A stretch of DNA of 64,000 bases from Arcticibacter sp. (GCA_021155045.1 JAJNQB010000019.1:62001-126000), one strand, 5' to 3'. Shown: positions 35,269 through 43,517, counted from the stretch's first letter. The notes: a model not told the origin generated them from the letters alone. Made by a program: numbers and translations.

Positions 35269-35278
35269 ATTTTAAACT

Positions 35279-35302
35279 GTCATTCCGAGCAGTCGAAATG
35301 AC
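35279..35302 (+). repeat. Short hairpin repeat in the nuoB-nuoC spacer
   Basis: GTCATT and AATGAC arms, with CGA/TCG inside and one mismatch. The sequence GTCATTCCGAGCAGTCGAA is a variant of the unit at 37719-37742 before nuoF (both read GTCAT, then Y-C-Y-GAGC, then AGTCGAA). It lies 12 nt before the nuoC ATG. Confidence 0.65.
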
Positions 35303-35314
35303 AAAAAAGAAAAA

Positions 35315-35815
35315 ATGAATTTATTAGATAACGTAAACGAAAAATTAAAAGCTCAATTCGGAGAAGGAATAATCTCGGCAGAACAACTTTACGATTTTCC
35401 TGTATTCACAGTTAACAGAAATGTAATTCATGATGTCATTAGATTTTTAAAAGAGGACGAAGAATTATCATTTGGTTTTTTAACAACAATGTGTGGTTTG
35501 CATTATCCAGATAATAAAGGAAATGAGTTAGGAGTAATGTATCAATTACATAATATGCCTAAAAATTTACGCATACGATTAAAAACTTTTTTTAGTGTTT
35601 CAGATCCTAATATTCCCACTGTTACCGATTTATATCCAACAGCAAATTGGATGGAACGTCAGGAATACGATTTTTTTGGAATTATTTTTAAAGGACATCC
35701 TAATTTAAAACGCATTTTAAATATGGATGAAATGACAGCTTTTCCTATGCGAAAAGAATTTCCTTTAGAAGATGGAACTCGTACAGATAAAGATGATAAA
35801 ATGTTTGGTAGGTAA
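35315..35815 (+). CDS. nuoC: NADH-quinone oxidoreductase subunit C
   Basis: 166 aa, the 30-kDa subunit of the peripheral arm. The C-terminal signature ANWMERQEYDFFGIIFKGHP and RILNMDEMTAFPMRKEFPL are both present. It is separate from NuoD here, unlike the NuoCD fusion of E. coli. Confidence 0.95.
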   Translation: MNLLDNVNEKLKAQFGEGIISAEQLYDFPVFTVNRNVIHDVIRFLKEDEELSFGFLTTMCGLHYPDNKGNELGVMYQLHNMPKNLRIRLKTFFSVSDPNIPTVTDLYPTANWMERQEYDFFGIIFKGHPNLKRILNMDEMTAFPMRKEFPLEDGTRTDKDDKMFGR

Positions 35816-35830
35816 AATAAAAAAGCAAAG

Positions 35831-35880
35831 AAGTCAAAAATCAAAAATTTTTTGACTTATGACTTAAGAAATTTTTGACT
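35831..35880 (+). repeat. TTTTGACTT-family repeat in the nuoC-nuoD spacer
   Basis: A 10-bp perfect inverted repeat (35831-35840 with 35849-35858), followed by further TTTTTGACTT-like units that end 10 nt before the nuoD ATG. The same words recur around the four-helix-bundle gene between nuoF and nuoG. Confidence 0.7.
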
Positions 35881-35889
35881 TTAACAAAA

Positions 35890-37104
35890 ATGAAAAACGA
35901 AAAACAAAGTAGCAATACTGATATAATAGAAAAAGAGTACACCACTCTTAATCTTGGTCCTACACATCCGGCAACACATGGTATTTTTCAAAACGTGTTA
36001 AAGATGGATGGTGAAATTATTATTGAAGGAGAATCTACCGTTGGATACATTCATCGTGCTTTTGAAAAAATAGCAGAGCACAGACCTTACTATCAAATAA
36101 CTATATTAACAGATAGACTAAATTACTGTTCATCGCCAATAAATAATTTGGGTTGGCACATGACAGTAGAAAAACTGTTGAAAATTGAAATTCCAAAACG
36201 CGTTCAGTATTTACGTGTTATCATCATGGAATTATCTCGTATTGCAGATCATATAATATGTAACAGCGTTATAGGTGTTGATACAGGAGCAATGACAGGT
36301 TTCTTATACATCTTTCAACAAAGAGAAAGCATTTATGATATTTTAGAAGAGCTATGTGGCGCTCGCTTAACAACAAATATTGGACGTATTGGAGGATTAG
36401 AAAGAGATTTTTCTGAAAAAGCTTGGACACTAATCGATAAGTTTTTAAATGAATTTCCAGACAAGTTAAAAGAGTTTGAAAACCTTTTAATGCGCAACAG
36501 AATATTTATGGATCGGACCATTAATTGCGGACCTATTTCAGCAGAAAAGGCTTTGGCTTATGGTTTTACAGGACCAAACTTACGTGCAGCAGGAGTTGAT
36601 TATGATGTTCGCGTTATGAACCCTTATTGCGCTTACGAAGAGTTTGAGTTTACTGTTCCAGTTGGAACACAAGGTGATACGTACGACCGCTTTATGGTTC
36701 GTCAAGAAGAAATGTGGCAAAGCTTAAGCATCATTAAACAAGCAATCGAAAAAGTAAAAAAAGAACCAGCAGGAGTTTTTCATGCTGATGTTCCAGAATT
36801 TTTCTTACCTCCTAAAGAAGAAGTTTACAACAATATGGAAGCATTAATATATCACTTTAAAATTGTGATGGGCGAATCAGATATTCCTGTTGGCGAAGTT
36901 TATCATTGTGTTGAAGGAGGAAATGGAGAATTAGGATATTATTTAATAAGTGATGGAGGAAGAACTCCTTATAGAATGCATATTCGCAGACCATGTTTTA
37001 TCTATTATCAAGCATATACTGAAATGATAAAAGGAACATATTTGTCGGATGCAATTTTAACAATGAGTAGCATGAATGTAATTGCAGGAGAATTAGATGC
37101 CTAA
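35890..37104 (+). CDS. nuoD: NADH-quinone oxidoreductase subunit D
   Basis: 404 aa from the ATG at 35890. The in-frame TTG at 35875 is part of a TTTTTGACTT repeat and is unlikely to be the start. 49-kDa subunit lining the quinone site. Landmarks are LGPTHPATHGIFQ (about 24-36), YIHRAFEK, RLNYCSSPINN and the C-terminal RMHIRRPCF. Confidence 0.97.
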   Translation: MKNEKQSSNTDIIEKEYTTLNLGPTHPATHGIFQNVLKMDGEIIIEGESTVGYIHRAFEKIAEHRPYYQITILTDRLNYCSSPINNLGWHMTVEKLLKIEIPKRVQYLRVIIMELSRIADHIICNSVIGVDTGAMTGFLYIFQQRESIYDILEELCGARLTTNIGRIGGLERDFSEKAWTLIDKFLNEFPDKLKEFENLLMRNRIFMDRTINCGPISAEKALAYGFTGPNLRAAGVDYDVRVMNPYCAYEEFEFTVPVGTQGDTYDRFMVRQEEMWQSLSIIKQAIEKVKKEPAGVFHADVPEFFLPPKEEVYNNMEALIYHFKIVMGESDIPVGEVYHCVEGGNGELGYYLISDGGRTPYRMHIRRPCFIYYQAYTEMIKGTYLSDAILTMSSMNVIAGELDA

Positions 37105-37127
37105 AAAATAGTTTACAAAAAATAAAA

Positions 37128-37153
37128 CTCAGCGACCTTTGCGTCTCTGCGAG
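37128..37153 (+). repeat. Dispersed repeat in the nuoD-nuoE spacer
   Basis: CTCAGCGACCTTTGCGTCTC followed by TGCGAG, GC-rich against AT-rich flanks. A diverged copy (18 of 26 positions) precedes the symporter gene at 48526-48551. Both end about 7-11 nt before a start codon. Confidence 0.6.
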
Positions 37154-37160
37154 AAAAAAA

Positions 37161-37700
37161 ATGAGTAAAGAAATAAAATTTAACGAAGAAGCACTTGCAA
37201 CAGTCAACAAGATTATTGCACGTTATCCTCAAGGGAAACACAAATCTGCATTATTACCAATTTTGCATATTGCTCAAGCAGAATTTGACGGATGGTTAAG
37301 TCCAGAAACAATGGATTATGTAGCTTCTATTTTAAAAATAAAACCAATTGAAGTGTATGAAGTAGCATCATTTTATTCGATGTATAATTTAAAACCAGTT
37401 GGAAAATGTTTGTTAGAAGTTTGTCGTACATCATCCTGTTGGGTGCGTGGAGCAGAAGATGTAGTAAAACACATTGAAAAAAAATTAGGAATAAAAGAAG
37501 GTGAAACCACAAAAGATGGAATGTTTACATTGAAAACAGTAGAATGTTTGGGAAGTTGTGGTACCGCTCCATTGTTACAATGTGGAGCATCGTATCACGA
37601 AAATTTGACTTTAGAAAAAGTAGATGCATTGATTGAAGAATATCGTTCTGCTGGCAGACGAAGAAGTTATACAGATAAAGATTATAAAAACACATTATAA
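37161..37700 (+). CDS. nuoE: NADH-quinone oxidoreductase subunit E
   Basis: 179 aa, the 24-kDa thioredoxin-like subunit with a 2Fe-2S cluster. The ligands are C-x4-C in LEVCRTSSCWVRG and C-x3-C in VECLGSCGTAP. Partner of NuoF in the NADH-dehydrogenase module. Confidence 0.96.
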   Translation: MSKEIKFNEEALATVNKIIARYPQGKHKSALLPILHIAQAEFDGWLSPETMDYVASILKIKPIEVYEVASFYSMYNLKPVGKCLLEVCRTSSCWVRGAEDVVKHIEKKLGIKEGETTKDGMFTLKTVECLGSCGTAPLLQCGASYHENLTLEKVDALIEEYRSAGRRRSYTDKDYKNTL

Positions 37701-37718
37701 AACGAAATCCTTTTCTCC

Positions 37719-37760
37719 CGTCATCCTGAGCGTAGTCGAAGGAAAGGGAGAGAGGTGAGG
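37719..37760 (+). repeat. Dispersed repeat in the nuoE-nuoF spacer
   Basis: CGTCATCCTGAGCGTAGTCG followed by AAGG (37719-37742), then a GGGAGAGAGG stretch that can pair with TCTCCC at 37714-37719. The first part is related to the hairpin at 35279-35302. It ends directly before the nuoF ATG at 37765. Confidence 0.65.
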
Positions 37761-37764
37761 TAAA

Positions 37765-39099
37765 ATGGGAAAAAAATTATTAATACATAACGATACTATT
37801 CCAAACATACACACATTAGAAGTGTATAGAGCTAATGGTGGTTATGCATCTGTTGAAAAAGCATTAAAAACAATGTCGTCAAATGATGTTGTTGAAGAGG
37901 TGAAAAAATCGGGATTAAGAGGACGTGGAGGTGCTGGATTTCCTACAGGGATGAAATGGAGTTTTCTTGCAAAACCAGAAGGCGTTGAACGTTACCTTGT
38001 TTGTAATGCAGATGAATCTGAGCCAGGAACATTTAAAGATAGATACTTAATGGAAAAAATTCCTCATTTATTAATTGAAGGAATGATTACATCAAGTTAT
38101 GCTTTGGGAGCAAAAACGTCTTACATATATATTAGAGGAGAATATTTTTATGTGGCACAGATTCTTGAAAAAGCAATTGAAGAGGCTTATGCTGCAGGTT
38201 GGTTAGGAAAAAATATTTTAGGAACAGATTTTTCTCACGATTGTTATGTGCAAGTGGGTGCTGGAGCATATATCTGCGGTGAAGAAACCGCCTTGTTAGA
38301 ATCACTTGAAGGTAAAAGAGGAAACCCTCGAATAAAACCGCCATTCCCTGCAATAGCTGGTGTTTGGGGTTGCCCAACGGTTGTAAATAATGTAGAAACA
38401 ATTGCGGCTGTTTGCCCAATTATTATGATGGGTGGAGATGAATATGCAAAAATTGGTATTGGACGAAGCACAGGAACAAAATTAATTTCAGCTTCTGGGC
38501 ATATTAATAAACCTGGTGTTTATGAAATTGAATTAGGATTACCTGTTGAAGAATTTATTTATTCAGATGAATATTGTGGAGGTATTATCAATGGAAGAAA
38601 ACTAAAAGCAGTTGTAGCCGGAGGCTCTTCTGTTCCAATCTTACCTGCTGATTTAATTTTGAAAAACGATAAAGGAGAACCAAGATTAATGTCTTACGAA
38701 TCATTAAGCGAAGGAGGATTTGTATCAGGAACAATGTTGGGTTCTGGAGGGTTTATTGTGTATGATGAAACAACAAGTATTGTAAAAAATCTTTACACGT
38801 TTGCTCGTTTTTATCATCACGAAAGTTGCGGGCAATGTTCTCCTTGTCGAGAAGGAACAGGTTGGATGGAAAAAATTCTCCACAGAATTATTGAAGGTCA
38901 CGGAAAATCAGGAGATGTTGATTTACTTTGGGATATCCAACGCAAAATTGAAGGAAATACAATTTGTCCTTTAGGAGATGCTGCTGCTTGGCCTGTGGCA
39001 AGTGCTATTCGTCATTTTCGTTCGGAGTTCGAAGAGTATATCAATAACCCAAGTAAAATTAAAGATGTTAAACATTATTATAGTACACAAAGTGCATAA
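37765..39099 (+). CDS. nuoF: NADH-quinone oxidoreductase subunit F
   Basis: 444 aa, the 51-kDa NADH- and FMN-binding subunit. GRGGAGFPTGMKWSF (about 52-66) is the FMN/NADH loop. The cluster N3 cysteines are in SCGQCSPCREG and NTICPLGD. The last 13 nt (39087-39099) recur exactly inside the tandem repeat between nuoH and nuoI. Confidence 0.97.
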   Translation: MGKKLLIHNDTIPNIHTLEVYRANGGYASVEKALKTMSSNDVVEEVKKSGLRGRGGAGFPTGMKWSFLAKPEGVERYLVCNADESEPGTFKDRYLMEKIPHLLIEGMITSSYALGAKTSYIYIRGEYFYVAQILEKAIEEAYAAGWLGKNILGTDFSHDCYVQVGAGAYICGEETALLESLEGKRGNPRIKPPFPAIAGVWGCPTVVNNVETIAAVCPIIMMGGDEYAKIGIGRSTGTKLISASGHINKPGVYEIELGLPVEEFIYSDEYCGGIINGRKLKAVVAGGSSVPILPADLILKNDKGEPRLMSYESLSEGGFVSGTMLGSGGFIVYDETTSIVKNLYTFARFYHHESCGQCSPCREGTGWMEKILHRIIEGHGKSGDVDLLWDIQRKIEGNTICPLGDAAAWPVASAIRHFRSEFEEYINNPSKIKDVKHYYSTQSA

Positions 39100-39105
39100 G
39101 AAATT

Positions 39106-39138
39106 AAGTTAAAAGTCAAAAGAGTAAAATTCAAAAAG
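39106..39138 (+). repeat. Left arm of the element flanking the four-helix-bundle gene
   Basis: A-rich sequence containing AAGTCAAAA and ATTCAAAA, the reverse complements of words in the right-hand repeats at 39541-39570 and 39637-39666. A transcript could pair across the four-helix-bundle gene. Confidence 0.5.
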
Positions 39139-39176
39139 AAAGAAGGAAAGAAAATTAAAACAAAAAATCAGGGACG

Positions 39177-39527
39177 TTGAAATACGACAGTGATATAAAA
39201 GAAAGAACAAAAAAATTTGCAATAAATACAATTAAGAAAACATTTTTGTTGAAGGAAAAAGGTGTTGAGTTTTCATTGAGAGATCAGTTTTTAAGAAGTG
39301 GAACATCTATTGGTGCAAATGTAAGGGAAGCAAAAGCAAGTAGCACCAAGAAGGAATTGATTCGATTTTATGAAATAGCTTTAAGGTCGGCAAATGAATT
39401 GGATTATTGGATAGATGTAATAAGTGAAGGATATAATTTTGAAAATGAATTTTTAGAACAAGATAAAAAAGAGTTAAATGAAATATCAAAAGTTATAGGT
39501 TCAATAGTGGTAAACTTGAAAAAGTAA
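39177..39527 (+). CDS. Four-helix-bundle protein (23S rRNA intervening-sequence type)
   Basis: 116 aa, probably starting at the TTG at 39177. Family pattern: DIKERTKKFAINTIKK at the N-terminus, then LRSGTSIGANVREAKA (about 41-56), KKELIRFYEIALRSANELDY and a final helix. This is the family encoded in intervening sequences of 23S rRNA genes and related to Avd of diversity-generating retroelements. Here it sits between nuoF and nuoG, preceded by an A-rich arm and followed by two near-identical 30-nt repeats. No reverse transcriptase or rRNA gene is nearby. It is not a complex I subunit; its role is unknown. Confidence 0.88.
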   Translation: MKYDSDIKERTKKFAINTIKKTFLLKEKGVEFSLRDQFLRSGTSIGANVREAKASSTKKELIRFYEIALRSANELDYWIDVISEGYNFENEFLEQDKKELNEISKVIGSIVVNLKK

Positions 39528-39540
39528 ATGGATTAATATC

Positions 39541-39570
39541 CCTTTTGAATTTTGACTTAAAAACTTTTGA
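39541..39570 (+). repeat. 30-nt direct repeat, copy 1
   Basis: CCTTTTGAATTTTGACTTAA then AAACTTTTGA. It lies 13 nt after the four-helix-bundle stop. It matches copy 2 at 29 of 30 positions. Confidence 0.85.
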
Positions 39571-39636
39571 ATTAGATAAAAGAGATAATTAAAAATAAAA
39601 AGTTTCTTTTCAATGGGGAGATTGAGTTAATAAGTT

Positions 39637-39666
39637 CCTTTTGAATTTTGACTTAAAAATTTTTGA
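39637..39666 (+). repeat. 30-nt direct repeat, copy 2
   Basis: Differs from copy 1 by one base (C to T at position 24). It ends 12 nt before the nuoG ATG at 39679. The 66 nt between the copies show nothing recognisable. Confidence 0.85.
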
Positions 39667-39678
39667 CTTAAAATAAAT

Positions 39679-40671
39679 ATGGCAAAGGTTACAATAGATG
39701 GTCATACAATAGAAGTTCCCGATGGAACAACAATCTTGCAAGCTGCTCGAATGCTTGTAGATAAAGATAGTAGCGTAGATGCAAAAGTTGCTCCTCCTAC
39801 TATGTGCTATTATTCTAAACTTAAAACAAGTGGTGGCTACTGCCGAACATGTATAGTAAAAGTTACAAAAGGTTCCGAAAAAGATCCTCGCCCAATGCCA
39901 AAACCTGTTGCATCATGTAGAACAACAGTTATGGATGGAATGGAAGTAGTAAACATTACATCACCTGAAGTATTAGAAGCAAGAAAAGGAGTTGTTGAGT
40001 TTTTATTAATCAATCATCCTTTAGACTGTCCAATCTGCGACCAAGCAGGCGAATGTCATTTACAAGATTTAGGTTATGAACATGGCTTAGCAAAAACGCG
40101 TTATGATTTTAAACGCAGAACATTTAATTTAATTGATATTGGTCCGTATATAAAATTACACATGACACGTTGTATTATGTGTTTCCGTTGTATAAAAGTA
40201 GCAGACCAATTAACAAACAATCGTTATCAAGGAATGTTGTTCAGAGGTGACGCTTCTGAAATAAGCACATATATTGAGAAAGCAATCGACAATGATTTTT
40301 CTGGAAATGTAATTGATGTTTGCCCAGTAGGAGCATTGACAGACAGAACATTCCGATTCAAAAGTCGTGTATGGTTCACAAAACCAATGGACGCACATCG
40401 TGATTGTAAAAAGTGCTCTGGAAAAGTTGCTTTATGGTTAAAAGGAAATGATGTATTACGAGTTACATCTCGTAAAGATAAATGGGGCGAAGCAGAAGAA
40501 TGGATTTGTAATGAATGTAGGTTCGAGAAAAAAGAGGTGAAGGATTGGACTGTTGAAGGTCCACGTCATATCGACCGTCATTCAGTTATTTCAGCAAACC
40601 ATTACGAAAATTTGACACAATTAAAATTAGATATTGGGAAACAACAAAAAGCAATAGCTGCAAAGAAATAA
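39679..40671 (+). CDS. nuoG: NADH-quinone oxidoreductase subunit G, short form
   Basis: 330 aa. The 2Fe-2S domain has CYYSKLKTSGGYCRTC and SCRT; the His-Cys cluster segment is HPLDCPICDQAGECHLQD. The next cysteines are CIMCFRCIKV, and a last set is CKKCSGK and EEWICNECRF. It stops there and lacks the large molybdopterin-like C-terminal domain of E. coli NuoG. This seems usual for Bacteroidota rather than a truncation, since the gene ends cleanly 9 nt before nuoH. Confidence 0.93.
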   Translation: MAKVTIDGHTIEVPDGTTILQAARMLVDKDSSVDAKVAPPTMCYYSKLKTSGGYCRTCIVKVTKGSEKDPRPMPKPVASCRTTVMDGMEVVNITSPEVLEARKGVVEFLLINHPLDCPICDQAGECHLQDLGYEHGLAKTRYDFKRRTFNLIDIGPYIKLHMTRCIMCFRCIKVADQLTNNRYQGMLFRGDASEISTYIEKAIDNDFSGNVIDVCPVGALTDRTFRFKSRVWFTKPMDAHRDCKKCSGKVALWLKGNDVLRVTSRKDKWGEAEEWICNECRFEKKEVKDWTVEGPRHIDRHSVISANHYENLTQLKLDIGKQQKAIAAKK

Positions 40672-40680
40672 AAACTGATT

Positions 40681-41724
40681 ATGGCGTTTTCAACTTACTT
40701 GATTTATAAAGGAATAATGGTACTTGCGGTTTTTGCAATCACCCTGTTGGTTGCAACATACAGCACGTATGCTGAACGTAAAATTGCAGCCTTTTTGCAA
40801 GACCGATTAGGTCCTAATAGAGCGGGACCTTTTGGAATTTTGCAACCATTAGCAGATGCTGTAAAAATGTTTATGAAGGAAGAAATGATTCCTTCTGTTT
40901 CAAATAAATGGTTGTTCATTTTAGGACCTTCATTAGCAATGTTAACAGCTTGTTTAACAGGAGTGGTTATTCCTTGGGGCAGTTCATTAATTATTGATGG
41001 ACAAGAATTTTCATTACAAATTACGGATTTGAACATTGGTGTATTGTATTTATTTGGTGTTGTTTCAATGGGTGTGTATGGTATTATGATTGGAGGTTGG
41101 GCATCTAACAATAAATATTCTTTGTTAGGTGGCATTCGCGCTTCTTCTCAAATGATTAGCTATGAAGTAGCAATGGGTTTGTCAATTATTGCATTAATAA
41201 TGGTAACAGGAACATTAAGCATGAAAGAAATTGCAGCACAACAACATGGCTGGCATTGGAATGTATTGGTTCAACCTTTAGGTTGTTTGATTTTTATAAT
41301 TTGTGCTTTTGCAGAAACTAATCGTGCTCCATTTGATTTGCCAGAATGTGAAACGGAACTTGTTGGAGGATATCATACGGAATACAGCTCTATGAAACTA
41401 GGATTCTTTTTATTTGCTGAATACATCAATATGTTTATTTCTTCAGCTGTCATTTCTACGTTTTATTTTGGCGGGTATAATATGCCGTTTGTTGGTCGTT
41501 GGATACACGATACAAATGTTTTGGCAATTTTAGGGATAGCATTTTTATTTGTAAAAATATCATTCTTTATTTTCTTATTCATGTGGATTCGTTGGACATT
41601 ACCTCGTTTCCGCTACGATCAACTAATGAATTTAGGGTGGAAAATTTTAATACCACTGTCTATATTAAATATTGTTATTACTGGACTTTGGATGATGAGA
41701 CACGAGATTATGTTGCTTTTTTAA
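40681..41724 (+). CDS. nuoH: NADH-quinone oxidoreductase subunit H
   Basis: 347 aa with about eight membrane helices. The signatures ERKIAAFLQDRLGPNRAGPFG (split around residue 30-50) and FAETNRAPFDLPECETELVG (about 203-222) are typical of the ND1 subunit that forms the quinone entry. The stop at 41722-41724 directly meets the remnant of a four-helix-bundle gene. Confidence 0.96.
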   Translation: MAFSTYLIYKGIMVLAVFAITLLVATYSTYAERKIAAFLQDRLGPNRAGPFGILQPLADAVKMFMKEEMIPSVSNKWLFILGPSLAMLTACLTGVVIPWGSSLIIDGQEFSLQITDLNIGVLYLFGVVSMGVYGIMIGGWASNNKYSLLGGIRASSQMISYEVAMGLSIIALIMVTGTLSMKEIAAQQHGWHWNVLVQPLGCLIFIICAFAETNRAPFDLPECETELVGGYHTEYSSMKLGFFLFAEYINMFISSAVISTFYFGGYNMPFVGRWIHDTNVLAILGIAFLFVKISFFIFLFMWIRWTLPRFRYDQLMNLGWKILIPLSILNIVITGLWMMRHEIMLLF

Positions 41725-41801
41725 AAAGGTCGGAAGAGATTGGAAGAATGATTAATCATATGATTGAAAATCCTGAAAAATATTCAGGAAAGAAAGTATA
41801 A
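41724..41801 (+). pseudogene. C-terminal remnant of a second four-helix-bundle gene
   Basis: In a different frame from nuoH, 25 codons read KRSEEIGRMINHMIENPEKY followed by SGKKV and a stop. EEIG-(K/R)-(M/L)-x-x-x-MI-x-NPEK(Y/F) is, from memory, the usual C-terminal helix of one branch of four-helix-bundle proteins. The rest of the gene is absent; upstream in this frame is only antiphase nuoH. The fragment has no start of its own and is followed by tandem repeats. Confidence 0.6.
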
Positions 41802-41868
41802 AAAGAAACAGTTATCAAATTAAATTTGGCAGAAGTGTTTTTTTGCCAACTAAAAAATTGCCAACTGT

Positions 41869-41986
41869 ATATAAAAACAAAGTGCATAAATTGCTAACTG
41901 TAATTTTGCCAACTGTAAACTGAAATATAAAAACAAAGTGCATAAATTGCCAACTGCAATTTTGCCAACTGTAAACTGAAATATAA
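41869..41986 (+). repeat. Tandem 56-bp repeat in the nuoH-nuoI spacer
   Basis: Two units (41869-41924 and 41925-41980) match at 54 of 56 positions, with a 6-nt third start that runs into the nuoI ATG at 41987. Each unit contains ACAAAGTGCATAA, identical to the end of nuoF, and two GCCAACTG-like words. Two further GCCAACT words lie at 41845-41867, one of which can pair with TTGGCA at 41825-41830. Confidence 0.9.
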
Positions 41987-42598
41987 ATGCAAGCATTAAC
42001 CAATAGATCAAAAGTAGTTTCAAAAAAAGAGATGACGTTCTTAGAAAGAATGTATCTACCTGCTATTTTTAGCGGAATGATGATTACAATGAGTCATTTT
42101 TTTAGGAAAAAACCAACGATTCAATACCCTGAACAAAAGCGTCCATATAGCGGTGTTTACCGTGGGCAACATGTTTTGAAAAGAGATGAAAAAGGAGCAG
42201 AACGTTGTACTGCTTGTGGCTTGTGTGCTGTGGCTTGTCCTGCAGAAGCCATAACAATGATTGCGGCTGAGCGTAAGCCAGGAGAAGAAAATTTATACCG
42301 TGAAGAAAAGTATGCAGCGGTTTATGAAATAAACATGTTACGTTGTATTTTTTGTGGTGATTGTGAAGAAGCTTGTCCGAAAGAAGCAATATTTTTGACC
42401 GATAGACAAGTAGATGTGTATGGTAAACGCAGAAGCTTTGTATATGGAAAAGAAATTTTGGTAGAAGAAATTGGTAACCCAATTGATTTATCAAAACGTC
42501 AAACAAAAGAAGTAAAAGAGTTTAAGTTGCATAAAGAGTTTGAACACAATCAAACCTTTGATAAAAATAAAAAGATAAACGTTGGTGGACACCACTAA
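41987..42598 (+). CDS. nuoI: NADH-quinone oxidoreductase subunit I
   Basis: 203 aa, with two 4Fe-4S ferredoxin motifs CTACGLCAVACPAEAI and CIFCGDCEEACPKEAI that carry clusters N6a and N6b. The N-terminal SKKEMTFLERMYLPAIFSG is a membrane-surface helix typical of the Bacteroidota protein, which supports the ATG at 41987, although this start directly abuts a tandem repeat. Confidence 0.96.
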   Translation: MQALTNRSKVVSKKEMTFLERMYLPAIFSGMMITMSHFFRKKPTIQYPEQKRPYSGVYRGQHVLKRDEKGAERCTACGLCAVACPAEAITMIAAERKPGEENLYREEKYAAVYEINMLRCIFCGDCEEACPKEAIFLTDRQVDVYGKRRSFVYGKEILVEEIGNPIDLSKRQTKEVKEFKLHKEFEHNQTFDKNKKINVGGHH

Positions 42599-42610
42599 TA
42601 AATTAAAAAT

Positions 42611-43111
42611 ATGATTACACAATATTTATTTTATTTCCTATCATTCTTAGCCATTATGTTTGGCTTGATGGTGGTGCTTTCAAAAAATCCTATTCATAGC
42701 GTGTTGTATTTGGTGCTTACATTTTTTGCTATTGCAGGGCATTATGTTTTATTAAATGCTCAGTTTTTAGCAGCAGTTCATGTTATTGTTTACGCAGGAG
42801 CAATCATGGTTTTGTTTTTATTTGTGATCATGCTATTGAATTTAAATAAAGAAACTGAGCCGCATAAAAATATTTGGTTAAAACTTTCAGCTGCGGTTGC
42901 TTCAGGATTATTGCTAATGGTTTTGGTAGGTTCATTAAGAAATGCAGAAATGATTTCAGCAACGAATACATTCAATCCAAATGTTGGGTTGATTGAAAAT
43001 TTAGGCAAAACATTATTCAAAGAGTTTTTATTACCATTTGAAGTAGCCTCATTATTATTATTAGGGGCTATGGTTGGTGCAGTATTATTAGGAAAAAAAA
43101 GTATTAAATAA
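42611..43111 (+). CDS. nuoJ: NADH-quinone oxidoreductase subunit J
   Basis: 166 aa, five membrane helices. The third helix has HVIVYAGAIMVLFLFVIMLL, the pi-bulge helix of ND6-type subunits. It is 12 nt after nuoI and 2 nt before nuoK. Confidence 0.95.
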   Translation: MITQYLFYFLSFLAIMFGLMVVLSKNPIHSVLYLVLTFFAIAGHYVLLNAQFLAAVHVIVYAGAIMVLFLFVIMLLNLNKETEPHKNIWLKLSAAVASGLLLMVLVGSLRNAEMISATNTFNPNVGLIENLGKTLFKEFLLPFEVASLLLLGAMVGAVLLGKKSIK

Positions 43112-43113
43112 AG

Positions 43114-43431
43114 ATGAGCGCAATTCAAATTATTCCGATTAATTGGTATTTACTATTAAGTGCTGTGCTATTCACTATTGGTGTGTTAGGTGTGCTTTTT
43201 AGAAGAAATGCAATTATAATTTTTATGTCGATAGAATTAATGCTGAATGCAGTTAATTTATTGTTGGTTGCATTTTCCAGTTATTTGTCCGACTCAAAAG
43301 GACAAGTATTTGTGTTTTTTATTATGGCTGTGGCTGCTGCAGAAGTAGCTGTTGGCTTAGCAATATTGATGAGTGTTTATAGAAATACAAAATCAACGGA
43401 TATAAATATGTTAAATAAATTAAAAGGTTAA
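43114..43431 (+). CDS. nuoK: NADH-quinone oxidoreductase subunit K
   Basis: 105 aa, three helices with the conserved glutamates in IFMSIELMLNAVNL and AAAEVAVGLAILM, as expected for the ND4L proton-path subunit. Confidence 0.96.
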   Translation: MSAIQIIPINWYLLLSAVLFTIGVLGVLFRRNAIIIFMSIELMLNAVNLLLVAFSSYLSDSKGQVFVFFIMAVAAAEVAVGLAILMSVYRNTKSTDINMLNKLKG

Positions 43432-43441
43432 AAAGTAAAAA

Positions 43442-43501
43442 GTAGTAAGTACAAAGAAAACAGATAATAAAACTGATATCTTGATACAAAATACTTGATA
43501 C
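43442..43501 (+). repeat. CTTGATAC-type repeat in the nuoK-nuoL spacer
   Basis: Two TTGATAC words (43481-43487, 43495-43501), followed by CTAATAC. An upstream GTAGTAAGTAC (43442-43452) can pair with ATACTTGATAC (43491-43501) at 8 of 11 positions. It ends 16 nt before nuoL. Confidence 0.5.
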
Positions 43502-43517
43502 CTAATACATTTAAAGT

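Noticed and set aside
39177..39527. Diversity-generating retroelement, because the four-helix protein is Avd-related
   Set aside because: No reverse transcriptase, no template/variable repeat pair and no target gene are seen in the window.
41499..41723. A plus-strand gene overlapping the end of nuoH
   Set aside because: Only the last 25 codons after the nuoH stop look like protein; the rest is nuoH read out of frame.
41869..41986. Tandem repeats that might be a CRISPR array
   Set aside because: The units are adjacent with no spacers between them, there are only two full copies, and no cas gene is present.
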